A DNA stretch of 64,000 bases from Bryobacteraceae bacterium. Its GTDB lineage: Bacteria > Acidobacteriota > Terriglobia > Bryobacterales > Bryobacteraceae. This document shows, piece after piece, positions 52,718 to 61,918 of the stretch (position 1 is its first letter; each line of letters opens with the position of its first letter). The translations under genes and the position numbers were made by a program. The notes under the pieces were generated by a model that ran no database searches, was not told the DNA's origin, and saw only the letters and a list, made by a program, of their open reading frames with translations. The DNA is taken from positions 150,597-214,596 of the forward strand of contig JAIEMJ010000030.1 in NCBI GenBank assembly GCA_019752335.1, given 5' to 3'.

Positions 52718-55700
52718 TTAGAAGTACAGCTTCAACGCCATTTGCATCGAACGCGGTGAATTCAGGAGGTCGCCCGCTCCGGTCAACTGGCCGAATTGGT
52801 TGCTTTGCAGGCTCAGGCTACCCGTGCCGAAGCGGACGCGGTTGAAGGCGTTGAAAGCTTCGGCCCGGAAGTCGAGGCGGATGCCTTCCTTGAGGGGGAA
52901 GGACTTGGCGATGGAAATGTTCTCGTTGTAATTGCCGAACTGGCGGAAGTTCGGATTGTAGCGAGTCTGATTGCCGAAGGTGTTCGCCGGTTGAGCCGGG
53001 AAGAAGCTGGCCGGTTGCGTGAAGCGGTCCACGAAGGGATCGAACTTGTCGCCCTTGGTGGTGCCGCGCCAGCCGTCATAGGTGGAGATAATGGGCCGCA
53101 GGCCACCACTGAAGAGCGGCAGCGAGTTGCTGGTGCCCAGGCCGAGCGGAATGCCGCTGGAGTAGAACGCAGTGCCGGAGACACGCCAGCCGCCGATGAT
53201 CCAGTCGGCCACCGGGTTCGTGGCTAAGAAGCGCTTGCCTTTGCCGAAGGGCAGATCGTAGACCGTACCGAGCTTAAAGTTGTGCGTGACGTCGAACTGG
53301 CCAATGGACTTCTCGAGACCACGGTTGTAATGATCCATGGCCGCGCCACCCACCCAGTAGCTGTCGGCATCGGTGAGGAGTTTCGAGAAGACATACGACG
53401 TCTGAAACTGCAAGCCGCTCGAATAGCGCTTTTCAAAACGAATCATACCGGCGTGATACGTGGAGTGGCCGGAATGGTCGCCGCCGCCCGAGGCGGTGTC
53501 AATGGCGTTGTACTGTGGATAGGGCCGCAGCGAACGGCCCACCGTGGCTTGGCCGCCCCAGCCACCCGAACCGCGCAGGCCGGCCGGGTCAGCGAAGTTG
53601 GGATAGGGCAAGCGAATGCCCGCCGCCACCGCCGCCGCGGATGTGACCGAGGAATTCAGCAGCGTGGCGCCGTATTGCGTAAGGTATTTGGGATCGAGCT
53701 GGTTGTAGTTGAGCAAGCCTGCCTGGAGGCCCGAGCCGAGCGACGCGTTGTAGGAGGTCTCCATGATCATCGTGGGCGACAACTGGCGTTGAATGGAGAG
53801 ATTCCAGGTAACGAAGGCCGGCGGCGTCGTTGCTTCCTTGCCCTGCCACCAGGGCATGGCGTCGCGGTTGGCGAAACCAGGATCGATAAAGGGCGGCGCG
53901 GACCAGGCGGGCAAGCCGTTCTTGGCGAGGTACGACGGCTGGATGCCGTTGGTCTGGTCAGGGAAGTTGAGCGTGAGAGTGAAGCCGCGCTGGTGCGTGG
54001 AACCGGTCACCGTGGTGATGTTGCCGTAGCTCAAGCCGGCGGACGCGCGAATGACGGTCTTTTCCTTATAGGTGTAGGCCATGCCGAAGCGAGGTCCGAA
54101 GGCCTTGAAGTAAGAGTCGGCGAGGGTCCGCGTACCTTCCCGGCCTTGGCCAGTGCCGGCGAAGATGAGGGCGCCCTTGATGCCGCCGGCGTTGGGATTC
54201 GGCTTGTTCGGATCGAAATCGCTCCAACTGTCGTTCTCGCCGCTGGGCGGCAGCATGGTCTCCCAGCGGAGGCCGAGGTTGATCATGAGGTTGGATTTGA
54301 CGCGCCAGTCGGTTTGGACGAAGCCGGCGTAGGAGGGCCACTGCTGGCCAATGTAGCGGACGGTTTCCGCGACGCCGTCCGAGGCGTAACCCAGCAGCAT
54401 GGAAGCGATGGGGCTGCCGCCTGCCGTCGTGAAGTTGGTGTCACCGGGGCGGCCGGTGTTCTTGAAGTCCCAGCTCATGCAGCCGGAGATGCACTGGCGG
54501 CCAAAGCCGTTGTAGTACTGATACATGGCCTGGCCGCCGAATTTGATGGTGTGCTTCCCCCGGATGATGGTGACGTCATTGGCGAACTGCTTGATGAAGT
54601 TCTCTGAGCCATTGTTGGCGCGGCCGCCCCACTGGCTATAGCCGTTCGAGAAGTTCATGTTGACCAGGTTTTGCCCGCAATCGGCGACGTTGATGGCGCA
54701 GTATTTGCTCTTCCAGTCGATGCCGCTGATCACCGTGGCCTGCGGCGGGTCGTGGTTTTCCTTCCAGTTGTTGCCGCCGCCGTAGAAATGGTTGAAGACG
54801 GTGGGCGAGATGTTCCAGTCCCAACTGCCGCGGAAGACGTCGGACGGACGGCGGGTGTCGTTGTAGTTGACGAAGTTGCCGGGCAGATCCGGCACGCCGT
54901 TGGCGCTGGGCTTTTCGAAGCTACGGTTGTAGCCCCAATAGCCGGAGATACGGTGCTTGTCGTTAAAGACGTGGTCGCCCTTGACGCTAATCTTCGTGTT
55001 CGGGCGGACGACGCTGCCATTGGTGACGAGGAAGTTATTCTGCACGTAGCCCACCGTGCCAGGAGCGGCGCCATTGTTGGGCAGAGGCGTGGTGCCGCTA
55101 CGGAAAGCGGCGAGGGCTTGCACGATGTTCGGATCAAACATCGAAGGCGGAATCTGGTTGTTTGGAAATGGATTACGGGTGACGGCCCCGCCGGCCCCAA
55201 CTACCTGGGTGGTGGGGTCGTAGATGGGAATCTGCTGGCCGCTGGCGTTTACCCAGTTGCGGAAGTCACCGCCGTACATTTCCGGCGTCGGGACGGTGCG
55301 CTGCGCGCCGGTGGCGCCCTCGCGGTTGCGGAAGGCTTCGTAGCTGAAGAAGAAGAACGTCTTGTTGCGGCCGTCGTAGATTTTCGGAATCATCACGGGA
55401 CCGCCGACGGAAGCGCCAAAGTCGTGCTGCTTGTAGACGGGGCGTGCGATACCGCGGGCATTGTTGAAGAAATTATTCGCGTCCAGCACGTTATTGCGGA
55501 GGAACTCATAAGCCGTGCCGTGCAGCTTATTGGTGCCGCTCTTCGAAGCGAAGCTCATGATGCCGCCGGTGGCTTGGCCGAACTCGGCTTTGAAGCCGTT
55601 GGTGTCGACCGTGAACTCGGTGATGGCCTCAATGGAGGGCGCGTTTACCGCGACCCAGCTTTGGGTGAGGGCGCGCGTCGTGTTGGCCGAGACACCGTCA

Positions 55701-56278
55701 AGGTTAGTGCCGTAGCCGGCCGCTTGTCCGCCGCCGAGGATGAAGCCGTTGTCGCCGCCGACGTTCTTGGCTTCGGGCGTCAAAGCGGCGAGGTTGAAGG
55801 GGCTACGGAGCGTGCCGCCCACGACCAGCGGGAGTTCATCCACCAGCTTATTGTTGATCGTGACACTGGACTTCGCATTCTCCGTCGAGAGCGTGAGCGC
55901 GCTGGCCGACACTTCCACGGCCTGCGCGGCGGAGCCGACTTCGAGCGTCGTATCGGCGCGCATGGTCGCCGAAGCGTTTAGCGCCAGTCCCGTGAGAGTG
56001 GATGGGCGAAAGCCTTCCTTCTCTACGCGCACCGTGTAGACGCCCACTTGCAATTGGGGCACGGTAAATTCTCCGTTCGCATTCGACGGAGCGTTAAACT
56101 TCACCCCGGTCTGCGTATTGGTGAGCGTCACCTTCGCTCCGGGCACCACCGCGCCAGAGCCGTCGCGCACGGTGCCCGTGATCGTGCCGCGTTCAGATTG
56201 GGCGTACAGCATCAGAGCCGCCGCGCACACCCATAGTGTGAGTTGCCGGGCGACCCGGCCAAGCGTAGTGCAATTCAT
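52718..56278 (-). CDS. Oar-like TonB-dependent receptor
   Basis: A 1186-residue outer-membrane receptor. Its ATG at 56278 follows AGGAAGG, and the leader continues to 'LWVCAAALMLYAQ'. The carboxypeptidase-like domain ('TITGTVRDGSGAVVPGAKVTLTNTQTG...GVYTVRVEKEGFRPSTL') is followed by a plug ('GGIMSFASKSGTNKLHGTAYEFLRNNVLDANNFFN') and a barrel ending in LKLYF, the usual C-terminal aromatic. It belongs to the same class as the 48-51 kb receptor but only shares the general frame. It probably binds large ligands; the substrate is unknown. Confidence 0.9.
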   Translation of the reverse strand: MNCTTLGRVARQLTLWVCAAALMLYAQSERGTITGTVRDGSGAVVPGAKVTLTNTQTGVKFNAPSNANGEFTVPQLQVGVYTVRVEKEGFRPSTLTGLALNASATMRADTTLEVGSAAQAVEVSASALTLSTENAKSSVTINNKLVDELPLVVGGTLRSPFNLAALTPEAKNVGGDNGFILGGGQAAGYGTNLDGVSANTTRALTQSWVAVNAPSIEAITEFTVDTNGFKAEFGQATGGIMSFASKSGTNKLHGTAYEFLRNNVLDANNFFNNARGIARPVYKQHDFGASVGGPVMIPKIYDGRNKTFFFFSYEAFRNREGATGAQRTVPTPEMYGGDFRNWVNASGQQIPIYDPTTQVVGAGGAVTRNPFPNNQIPPSMFDPNIVQALAAFRSGTTPLPNNGAAPGTVGYVQNNFLVTNGSVVRPNTKISVKGDHVFNDKHRISGYWGYNRSFEKPSANGVPDLPGNFVNYNDTRRPSDVFRGSWDWNISPTVFNHFYGGGNNWKENHDPPQATVISGIDWKSKYCAINVADCGQNLVNMNFSNGYSQWGGRANNGSENFIKQFANDVTIIRGKHTIKFGGQAMYQYYNGFGRQCISGCMSWDFKNTGRPGDTNFTTAGGSPIASMLLGYASDGVAETVRYIGQQWPSYAGFVQTDWRVKSNLMINLGLRWETMLPPSGENDSWSDFDPNKPNPNAGGIKGALIFAGTGQGREGTRTLADSYFKAFGPRFGMAYTYKEKTVIRASAGLSYGNITTVTGSTHQRGFTLTLNFPDQTNGIQPSYLAKNGLPAWSAPPFIDPGFANRDAMPWWQGKEATTPPAFVTWNLSIQRQLSPTMIMETSYNASLGSGLQAGLLNYNQLDPKYLTQYGATLLNSSVTSAAAVAAGIRLPYPNFADPAGLRGSGGWGGQATVGRSLRPYPQYNAIDTASGGGDHSGHSTYHAGMIRFEKRYSSGLQFQTSYVFSKLLTDADSYWVGGAAMDHYNRGLEKSIGQFDVTHNFKLGTVYDLPFGKGKRFLATNPVADWIIGGWRVSGTAFYSSGIPLGLGTSNSLPLFSGGLRPIISTYDGWRGTTKGDKFDPFVDRFTQPASFFPAQPANTFGNQTRYNPNFRQFGNYNENISIAKSFPLKEGIRLDFRAEAFNAFNRVRFGTGSLSLQSNQFGQLTGAGDLLNSPRSMQMALKLYF

Positions 56279-56355
56279 AAGACCTTCCTGTTTACTCGTT
56301 ACCCCAACGAGCCCGACCCGTGGGATGTTGCTGGGCACTATATCACGATTGCGGA

Positions 56356-57288
56356 TTAATTTCCGGCTTGGTACCCGGCGCGAGTGCGGATCTGCGCCTT
56401 GGGATAACGGCGCTTCGCGGCCGGCGATAACTCGACGCGCAGCCGCCGGAAGACGCCGGGCTTGGCGTCCGGCGGCATAGCGAAGGCGAGTGAGTAGCGG
56501 GTCCGCAGGCGGGCAATGAGGGGAGCGAAGGCTTCGCCGGCGCGTTCGGCGCGGAAGGCCTCGCCGCCGGTGCGCTGGGCGACGGAGAAGACATCGCTGG
56601 GGGAGAAGTCGGGATTGCCGCCGGCGATAGCGCGCACGCTGCGCGACTTGCCCACGACAATGGCATTCACCACGACGTTCGCCGCGGAGAGCTCCTGCAC
56701 GGCTTGATCCTCGGTGATCAGATGATTGAGGCTGCCCCCGTCGGTGAGCATCAAGAGGGCGCGCCGGCCTTCGGGGGGAGCTTTGGCGAACTCGGCGGCG
56801 GCATCCAGCAGCGCGGCGTGGATCGCCGTACCCGCAGGCATCTTAGCGTCCAGCACGGCGACTTCAATCTCGCGGGCGGCTTCGGGAAAGCGATTCGAGA
56901 AAGCGTGGAAGACCTCGGTGCCTTTGCTGAAGACCATGACGCCGGCGCGATCCTGCGGGGTGAGTTGGCCCAGGGCCTGGCGGGCGGTTTTGCCCATTTG
57001 CTCGAGATACAGCTTCATGCTGCCGGAGACGTCGAGCAACAGCAGGACAGTGACGGGGTCAGCGTCGTGGCCGAAGTAGGTCAGGGGTTGGCGCGTGCCT
57101 TCGTCGAAGATAACGAAGTCGTCTTTGGTGAGGCCGGTGACGGGGCGGTTGTTCTCCACCACCTGGGCGTCGACGCGGACCTGGACCACCGAGGTGCGAA
57201 AGGTCACCTCATCCTGGCGAGTTTGGGCATCCTGAGGCGCTTGGGCGAAGATAGAGCTTGCGACGAGTATGGGAATGAAAAATGTCAT
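56356..57288 (-). CDS. VWFA-related acidobacterial protein
   Basis: A 310-residue exported protein with leader [16 protein letters not shown]. '[33 protein letters not shown]' precedes a von Willebrand A domain with the MIDAS motif DVSGSMKL and a distal 'MLTDGGSLN'. This is the arrangement of the VWFA-related domain family TIGR03436, which is largely acidobacterial. The function is unknown; MIDAS sites bind Mg2+ and protein partners. The frame is open to 57594, but that part is antisense to selB. Its 5' end overlaps the selB 5' end head to head. Confidence 0.87.
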   Translation of the reverse strand: MTFFIPILVASSIFAQAPQDAQTRQDEVTFRTSVVQVRVDAQVVENNRPVTGLTKDDFVIFDEGTRQPLTYFGHDADPVTVLLLLDVSGSMKLYLEQMGKTARQALGQLTPQDRAGVMVFSKGTEVFHAFSNRFPEAAREIEVAVLDAKMPAGTAIHAALLDAAAEFAKAPPEGRRALLMLTDGGSLNHLITEDQAVQELSAANVVVNAIVVGKSRSVRAIAGGNPDFSPSDVFSVAQRTGGEAFRAERAGEAFAPLIARLRTRYSLAFAMPPDAKPGVFRRLRVELSPAAKRRYPKAQIRTRAGYQAGN

Positions 57289-59119
57289 CGTGGGCACCGC
57301 GGGCCACATCGACCATGGTAAGTCTACGCTGACGCGCGCGCTGACCGGTGTCGACACGGATCGTCTGGCCGAAGAGAAACGGCGCGGCATCTCGATTGAT
57401 CTGGGATTCGCGCACCTGCCGGTCGCGAGCGGACTCAGCCTCGGCTTCGTCGATGTCCCGGGGCATGAGCGCTTCGTCAAGAACATGCTGGCCGGGGCCA
57501 GCGGCATTGACCTGGCGCTGCTGGTGGTGGCGGCGACCGAGTCCATCAAGCCGCAGACGCGCGAGCACTTCGACATCTGCCGCCTGCTGGGCATTCAGGC
57601 CGGCGTAGTGGCGATCACGAAGAGTGACCTCGTCGACGCGGATCTGGTGGAACTCGTGAAGCTGGAAGTGGCTGAGTTGGTAGCCGGCTCCTTCCTCGAA
57701 GGCGCGCCGATCATCCCAGTGAGCGCGACCACCGGCGCGGGACTGCCGGAGCTACGCGACGCCCTGACGGCCGTAGCGGAGCGCGTGACCACGAAGAGTG
57801 CCGACGCCTGGTTTCGCCTGCCGGTGGATCGCGTGTTCACGATGAAGGGCCACGGAACGGTGGTGACGGGAACGCTGATGTCGGGCCAGGTGCGGGTGGA
57901 GGATGAGGTCCGCGTGTATCCGGAGGGCTTGACGGCGCGGGTGCGCGGCATTCAGAAGCATGGGCAAGCGGCTAGGCAAGCGTCGGCGGGCCAGCGCGTG
58001 GCGCTGAATCTGGCCGGCGTCGAGAAGGAGCAACTGCGGCGAGGACAAGTGCTGGCCGCGCCCGTGTTCGCCGCCGTCACCCGGCTCGACGCGCGGCTGA
58101 AGTTGTTGCCGGGCGCAAAGCCCTTAAAGCGCGGGGCGCCGGTGCATTTTCACGCAGGTACGGCCGAGGTGGAGGCTAGCGTGATTCCGCTGGATGCGCG
58201 GACGAAGCTGGAGCCGGGCACAGAAGCCCTGGTGCGCTTCGAACTTCAGGAGCCGACCTTGTTACTGCCGGGCGACCGTTTCATCGTGCGTCTGTTCTCG
58301 CCGGTGGTGACGATCGGCGGAGGCACGGTGATTGACGTGGCGCCGCCGCGCCGCGCGGGCCCGTTTGCTTCGCGAGAGGCGCGGGCGGAGGCGTTTGCGG
58401 GGGATCCGGTGGGGGCGCTGTTGCAGGAGTCGCCGGGCGGGTTATTGCTCTCGAAGGTGATCGCGCGTACGGGTCGGCAGGCGGCGCAAGTGCCAGCGGG
58501 GCAGCGCGTGAAGGACACGGCGGGCACCTGGCTGCTGCATCCGCCGTGGATGGCCGCGAAGTCCGCCGAGTTGCAGGCGTTGCTCAAAGACTTCCACGCC
58601 AAACAGCCGCTGCAACCGGGTTGGCCGAAGGAAGAGGCGCGGGTGCGGCTGATGGCGCAGTCGCCGCCGGCCGTCTTTGAAGCCTTGTTGGCTGAGACGA
58701 AGGCGGTGACGAGCGACGGCGACTTGCTGCGGCTGACGGCGCATCGGATGGTGCTGCAGGAGGACGAGTCCGCGGCGCTGGCCAAGATGGAAGCGCTCTT
58801 CGCCGATGCCGGACTCGCCGTCCCGGCGACGGCGGAAGTGCTGGCGCAATCGGGCATCGATCCTACGCGCGCCAAGACTCTATTGCAGGCCCTGCTGCGG
58901 GACCGCAAGCTGGTCCGCATCAATCTGGAGCTGGTTTATCATGCGACGGCGCTGGCCCAGGTGCAGGCCTTGTTGCAGCAGCGCCGCGGCCAGCGGTTCA
59001 CGGTGGGCGACTTTAAAGATTGGACGGGCGTCTCGCGCAAGTACGCCATCCCGTTGCTTGAGTTTCTGGACCGGCAGCGGCTGACGCGTCGCGACGGTGA
59101 TCAGCGAGTAATCGCGTAA
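57269..59119 (+). CDS. selB: Selenocysteine-specific elongation factor SelB
   Basis: A 616-residue EF-Tu-like GTPase that delivers Sec-tRNA(Sec) to UGA codons with a SECIS element. G1 is 'GHIDHGKST' (residues 12-20), G3 'DVPGHE', and G4 'TKSD'. The C-terminal ~200 residues contain the winged-helix domains that bind SECIS, ending in '[39 protein letters not shown]'. The ATG at 57275 is an equally good start. selA, selD and selC are not in this window. It is co-oriented with a LysE gene 10 bp downstream. Confidence 0.95.
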   Translation: MGMKNVIVGTAGHIDHGKSTLTRALTGVDTDRLAEEKRRGISIDLGFAHLPVASGLSLGFVDVPGHERFVKNMLAGASGIDLALLVVAATESIKPQTREHFDICRLLGIQAGVVAITKSDLVDADLVELVKLEVAELVAGSFLEGAPIIPVSATTGAGLPELRDALTAVAERVTTKSADAWFRLPVDRVFTMKGHGTVVTGTLMSGQVRVEDEVRVYPEGLTARVRGIQKHGQAARQASAGQRVALNLAGVEKEQLRRGQVLAAPVFAAVTRLDARLKLLPGAKPLKRGAPVHFHAGTAEVEASVIPLDARTKLEPGTEALVRFELQEPTLLLPGDRFIVRLFSPVVTIGGGTVIDVAPPRRAGPFASREARAEAFAGDPVGALLQESPGGLLLSKVIARTGRQAAQVPAGQRVKDTAGTWLLHPPWMAAKSAELQALLKDFHAKQPLQPGWPKEEARVRLMAQSPPAVFEALLAETKAVTSDGDLLRLTAHRMVLQEDESAALAKMEALFADAGLAVPATAEVLAQSGIDPTRAKTLLQALLRDRKLVRINLELVYHATALAQVQALLQQRRGQRFTVGDFKDWTGVSRKYAIPLLEFLDRQRLTRRDGDQRVIA

Positions 59120-59129
59120 ACTGAGGAAA

Positions 59130-59747
59130 ATGCCGCCCACACCCGCGCTGCTCGCCTTTCTTTCGGCCTCGTTCCTGCTGGCCATCACGCCCGGACCGGG
59201 GCTCTTGTACGTCTTAACGCGCAGCCTGGCGGGCGGCCGTCGCGAGGGGATTCTGTCGTCGTTGGGCACGTGGGTGGGGGGCTTCGCGCATGTGCTGGCC
59301 GCGGCCTTCGGCCTATCGGCGCTGCTGGCGACTTCGGCGCTCGCGTATCAGCTCGTGAAGTACGCAGGCGCGGCCTATCTGGTTTACCTGGGCATCCAGA
59401 TGATGCGGGGCGCCGGCGATGAGCCTGCGGTGGATGCAACGGGTCCGGTGGATCAGCATGCGTTTCGCCAGGGAATTGTTACCGAAGTATTGAATCCGAA
59501 GACGGCGCTGTTCTTTCTGTCGTTCATCCCGCAATTTGTGAGTCCCTCGGCGGGTCCGACGCTGCCGCAGTTTCTTCTACTGGGCACGATCTCGGTTTGC
59601 ATGAACACCATGGCCGATGTGGTGGTGGCGCTATTCGCGGGCCCCATCGGCAACCTGCTGCGCAGCCGTCGCGCCCGGCGCAATCAGCGGCTGGGGACCG
59701 GCGCGGCGATGACCAGCCTGGGAGCGTATGTCGCTATCGAAAGCTAG
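59130..59747 (+). CDS. LysE/RhtB family exporter
   Basis: A 205-residue inner-membrane exporter with about six hydrophobic helices. 'LLAITPGPGLLYVLTRSLAGGRREGI' near residues 15-40 and 'GIVTEVLNPKTALFFLSFIPQFV' are the diagnostic motifs of the LysE/RhtB translocators, which export amino acids, often homoserine or threonine. GAGGAAA precedes the ATG. It overlaps the following zincin gene by 20 bp. Its relatives handle threonine-pathway products, but thrC is 27 kb away. Confidence 0.92.
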   Translation: MPPTPALLAFLSASFLLAITPGPGLLYVLTRSLAGGRREGILSSLGTWVGGFAHVLAAAFGLSALLATSALAYQLVKYAGAAYLVYLGIQMMRGAGDEPAVDATGPVDQHAFRQGIVTEVLNPKTALFFLSFIPQFVSPSAGPTLPQFLLLGTISVCMNTMADVVVALFAGPIGNLLRSRRARRNQRLGTGAAMTSLGAYVAIES

Positions 59748-60093
59748 CTTCGAAGAGCTGGTGGCCGACGCATTCGCCAGCATCCCGGCCGCCTACCGGG
59801 CCCGGATGCGGAATGTCGTGCTGGTGGTGGAGGATCAGGCGCCCAGCCCCGGCCTGCTGGGGCTATACGAAGGCCGTCCGCTCACCGAACGTCAAGCCAG
59901 CGACGGCTTCGTCCTGCCGGACCGCATCACCATCTACCGGATTCCCCACGTCCGGCAGGCCCGCAACGTACAGCATCTGCGACGGCTGGTGGCGGAGACC
60001 GTCTGGCACGAGATCGCGCATTACTTCGGACTCGACGAAGCGCAAGTGCTGCGCGCGGAGCGCGCGCGTACGCGCCGCCGCTATGCGCGTTAG
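59728..60093 (+). CDS. Small zincin-like metallopeptidase family protein
   Basis: A 121-residue protein of the minimal zincin family (PF06262-type). 'FEELVADAFASIPAAYRARMRNVVLVVED' is followed by 'ITIYRIP' and the metal motif HEIAHYFGLDE (H-E-x2-H-x2-G-x-D-E) near residues 93-103. A peptidase role is expected, though these small proteins are little characterised. GGGAG lies before the ATG, inside the LysE gene. It has no leader, so it acts in the cytoplasm. Confidence 0.88.
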   Translation: MSLSKASFEELVADAFASIPAAYRARMRNVVLVVEDQAPSPGLLGLYEGRPLTERQASDGFVLPDRITIYRIPHVRQARNVQHLRRLVAETVWHEIAHYFGLDEAQVLRAERARTRRRYAR

Positions 60094-60151
60094 ATCTGTC
60101 CCCGTAGCTCAGGAACCAGCAAGGAAACCGCTGCATTGGTATTCTAATGAG

Positions 60152-60412
60152 ATGGTGGACCTAGCCCTATTGGAAACCTTGGAACTCCTGACACCCGGTG
60201 AGCAGAAGGCAATCCTGGCGGTTGCCGAATTCCTAAAGAGTAGGCGTCAGGACGAGGCCAGCGGGCGAGGACTAACCGAAGCCTTGCTTGCGGAACTACC
60301 TTCGGGCGAACCCCGCTTCAATACGCCCGACGATGGCCTATCGCCGGCTCGGATGGCCGCCCGCCGCTTCATGCGCGAGAATCCGACTCTGATGCGCCTG
60401 CTGGCCCAATAG
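60152..60412 (+). CDS. Putative antitoxin of the Doc module
   Basis: An 86-residue protein directly before a Doc-type toxin (7-bp gap). It has an N-terminal helical part ('ALLETLELLTPGEQKAILAVAEFLKS') and a charged, probably disordered C-terminus ('PRFNTPDDGLSPARMAARRFMRENP') that could wrap the toxin. It does not look like the usual Phd antitoxin. The assignment rests on position and size. The ribosome-binding site is weak (TAATGAG). Confidence 0.6.
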   Translation: MVDLALLETLELLTPGEQKAILAVAEFLKSRRQDEASGRGLTEALLAELPSGEPRFNTPDDGLSPARMAARRFMRENPTLMRLLAQ

Positions 60413-60419
60413 GTCGGTT

Positions 60420-60791
60420 GTGAGTATCTACCTCACCGCGGAGGACGTCTTGGGTATCCATCAAGATTCGGTCGAAGCGTTCGGCGGTGGCCACGGTATC
60501 CGTGACCGCGGTGGATTGGAAGCAGCTGTGATGCGACCGCGGAGTGGCTACTATCTCGACGCGATTTCGGAGGCCGCCGCGCTATGGGAATCGTTGTCTC
60601 AGAACCATCCCTTTGTCGACGGTAACAAACGGACTGCAATTGCTTCGATGGCAGCGCATCTAGCGATCAACGGTTATTCGCTCCGCGTGGAAGAGTTGGA
60701 CGCGTACCGCTTCGTGATGGATTTGTATACATCGGGACGGTTCCGAATGTCTGAGCTGGAAACATGGCTGCGTACCCACGCGGTGCGCTGA
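60420..60791 (+). CDS. doc: Doc-type (death-on-curing, Fic-fold) toxin
   Basis: A 123-residue Fic-domain toxin of the Doc family, which phosphorylates EF-Tu and stalls translation. 'YLTAEDVLGIHQDSVEAFGG.HGIRDRGGLEAAV' and the catalytic loop HPFVDGNKRTA (H-x-F-x2-G-N-K-R) are intact. The start is GTG at 60420. Full family length is retained, so it is probably active if expressed. The module is encoded in the accessory stretch before the xseA fragment. Confidence 0.9.
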   Translation: MSIYLTAEDVLGIHQDSVEAFGGGHGIRDRGGLEAAVMRPRSGYYLDAISEAAALWESLSQNHPFVDGNKRTAIASMAAHLAINGYSLRVEELDAYRFVMDLYTSGRFRMSELETWLRTHAVR

Positions 60792-60896
60792 GAGTTTGGG
60801 CTGTTAGGAAAGCGCAGTTCGTTCACGGAACATCCAGAAGATACTATTGCCCGGCAGAAGCCGTTATCTGAACAGCATCCGGAGCTATAGTTTCTC
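60792..60896. other. Short non-coding stretch before the xseA fragment
   Basis: About 100 bp between the Doc gene and the xseA fragment. No gene, repeat or hairpin could be assigned. Confidence 0.4.
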
Positions 60897-61049
60897 CGTC
60901 ACCCGGGCAGCGACGCGGCCACTAGCTCATCGGTGCGCTGCCCGTAGCGGCGCAGGCGGCGTTCGATGACGGCGCGTGCCCGGTCAATCCCTTGGCGGTT
61001 GAGCCGTTCGCTGGCTTGGGAGAGGCATAGGCCTTTCGAGGCGGCGTTA
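60897..61049 (-). pseudogene. xseA: Fragment of xseA with an internal deletion
   Basis: This stretch copies two parts of the intact xseA at 61919-63265. Positions 60897-60920 match the gene's 3' end (about 61932-61955). Positions 60927-61049 match about 62295-62428, with nine bases missing near 61030. The fragment translates as 'SQASERLNRQGIDRARAVIERRLRR', identical to XseA over that run. About 340 bp lying between the two parts in xseA is absent. It has no start and cannot encode an enzyme. Confidence 0.88.
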
Positions 61050-61208
61050 GTGGGCGAGCGCGAGGAGCCTTCGGCGCAAGATGGCCGCGGTGAAGTGTCG
61101 ATGGTGGGCATGTGGCAGTGTACTATCGTCAGAGTCCGGACCCGGAGAACTGCAAGCTGGTGCTGCCGAAGTCCAAACGTCAATGAGCGGAAGGGGCGCT
61201 GAACTTCC
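61050..61208. other. Remnant-like sequence between xseA fragment and brnA
   Basis: No complete gene is present. Near 61116-61185 a + strand frame reads 'YYRQSPDPENCKLVLPKSKRQ' followed by TGA, which looks like the tail of a lost coding sequence, but I cannot assign a family. Confidence 0.4.
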
Positions 61209-61517
61209 CTAGCGCCGAAGCGCCTGTTTCTCGGCGTCCATCAGGTTGTGGAGGATGTCGTTGATGCGGGTGAGATGGCCATCGCCCTTCGACTTCAGCC
61301 AAGTCAATACCTCGGGGTCGAGCCGCACACTCACCGGGACCTTGCGCTTCAAATCGCGGCTGCGGACCATCTGGGCCAGCTGCTCCTGGGTAAGGCGTGG
61401 GATGTCGTCGTAGTTAATCTGGGAGTCGTCGCCGATGGCTTGAAGCTCGGCCGCCTCGCGGATGGCTAAGCGCTCCGCGCTAGTCCAGGTCCTGTTCCTG
61501 ATATCTTCTGACGTCAT
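61209..61517 (-). CDS. brnA: BrnA-family antitoxin
   Basis: A 102-residue antitoxin. The C-terminal 'KVPVSVRLDPEVLTWLKSKGDGHLTRINDILHNLM' is the ribbon-helix-helix core of BrnA/DUF4415 proteins, which bind DNA and neutralise the BrnT ribonuclease. The gene itself is intact. Its ATG lies inside the ancestral 3' end of brnT, the normal overlap of these operons. With the toxin broken, it may now be a solo repressor or an orphan antitoxin. Confidence 0.85.
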   Translation of the reverse strand: MTSEDIRNRTWTSAERLAIREAAELQAIGDDSQINYDDIPRLTQEQLAQMVRSRDLKRKVPVSVRLDPEVLTWLKSKGDGHLTRINDILHNLMDAEKQALRR

Positions 61518-61789
61518 TGTGATCAGCCCGGCGGGAAGATGATCCGGATAATCTCTTCGCCATGATGGTCCTCTCTATACACATGCACCACTAACAGGAC
61601 GGCCCTTGCCTCGGGCTCCACTGAGACCGAACCAATGGCATGCTATCGAGGTTCTCCGGTTTCATCCCAACGATCAAACCGCAGTATCGAGCGCGGGTCG
61701 TCGAATACCAGTGTCGCGAGTTCGAACGAGATCCCACGATGCTTTCTCTGGTTGAGTTGATTCTTTTCGCCATTCCACTCGTAGCGCAC
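61480..61789 (-). pseudogene. brnT: BrnT toxin pseudogene (nonsense plus frameshift)
   Basis: From a GTG at 61789 the minus strand reads 'RYEWNGEKNQLNQRKHRGISFELATLVFDDPRSI', clearly BrnT, a ribosome-independent RNase toxin. Codon 49 (61643-61645) is TAG where BrnT proteins have the Trp of 'RWHAIG'. The frame then resumes with 'HAIGSVSVEPEARAVLLVVHVYREDHHGEEIIRII', but ends early at TGA 61523-61525. Shifting one base near 61537 restores 'RRADHNDVRRY' and runs on to TAG 61480-61482. Two lesions make an active toxin very unlikely. Confidence 0.85.
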
Positions 61790-61918
61790 ACTGTATATAC
61801 AGAATAGCATGTCTGGATCCGCGCTGACCGCGAGGAGCGCTGTGCACTCGATAGTGTTGGCAACCGGACCGTGAATGGGGTTGCTCCGAGTGCTTTACCA
61901 ATCATGCGGTGGGAGCAG
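61790..61918. other. Upstream region of brnTA
   Basis: It contains the palindrome CTGTATATACAG (61791-61802) directly upstream of the brnT GTG. The rest, up to the xseA stop, shows no gene or repeat. Confidence 0.4.
61791..61802. promoter_or_regulatory. Palindromic operator candidate for BrnA
   Basis: CTGTATATACAG is a perfect 12-bp palindrome one base upstream of the brnT start codon, with a TATATA core that could also serve as a -10 element. BrnA ribbon-helix-helix proteins autorepress by binding short palindromes at this place. Confidence 0.55.

Noticed and set aside
53282-54607. Long + strand open frame (441 codons) inside the receptor gene region
   Set aside because: It is antisense to the TonB-dependent receptor. 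Its Gly/Arg/Val-rich composition is what GC-rich codon structure gives on the opposite strand, and no domain is visible.
54671-55981. Long + strand open frame (436 codons)
   Set aside because: Same situation: the opposite strand of the receptor, with no recognisable domain or ribosome site.
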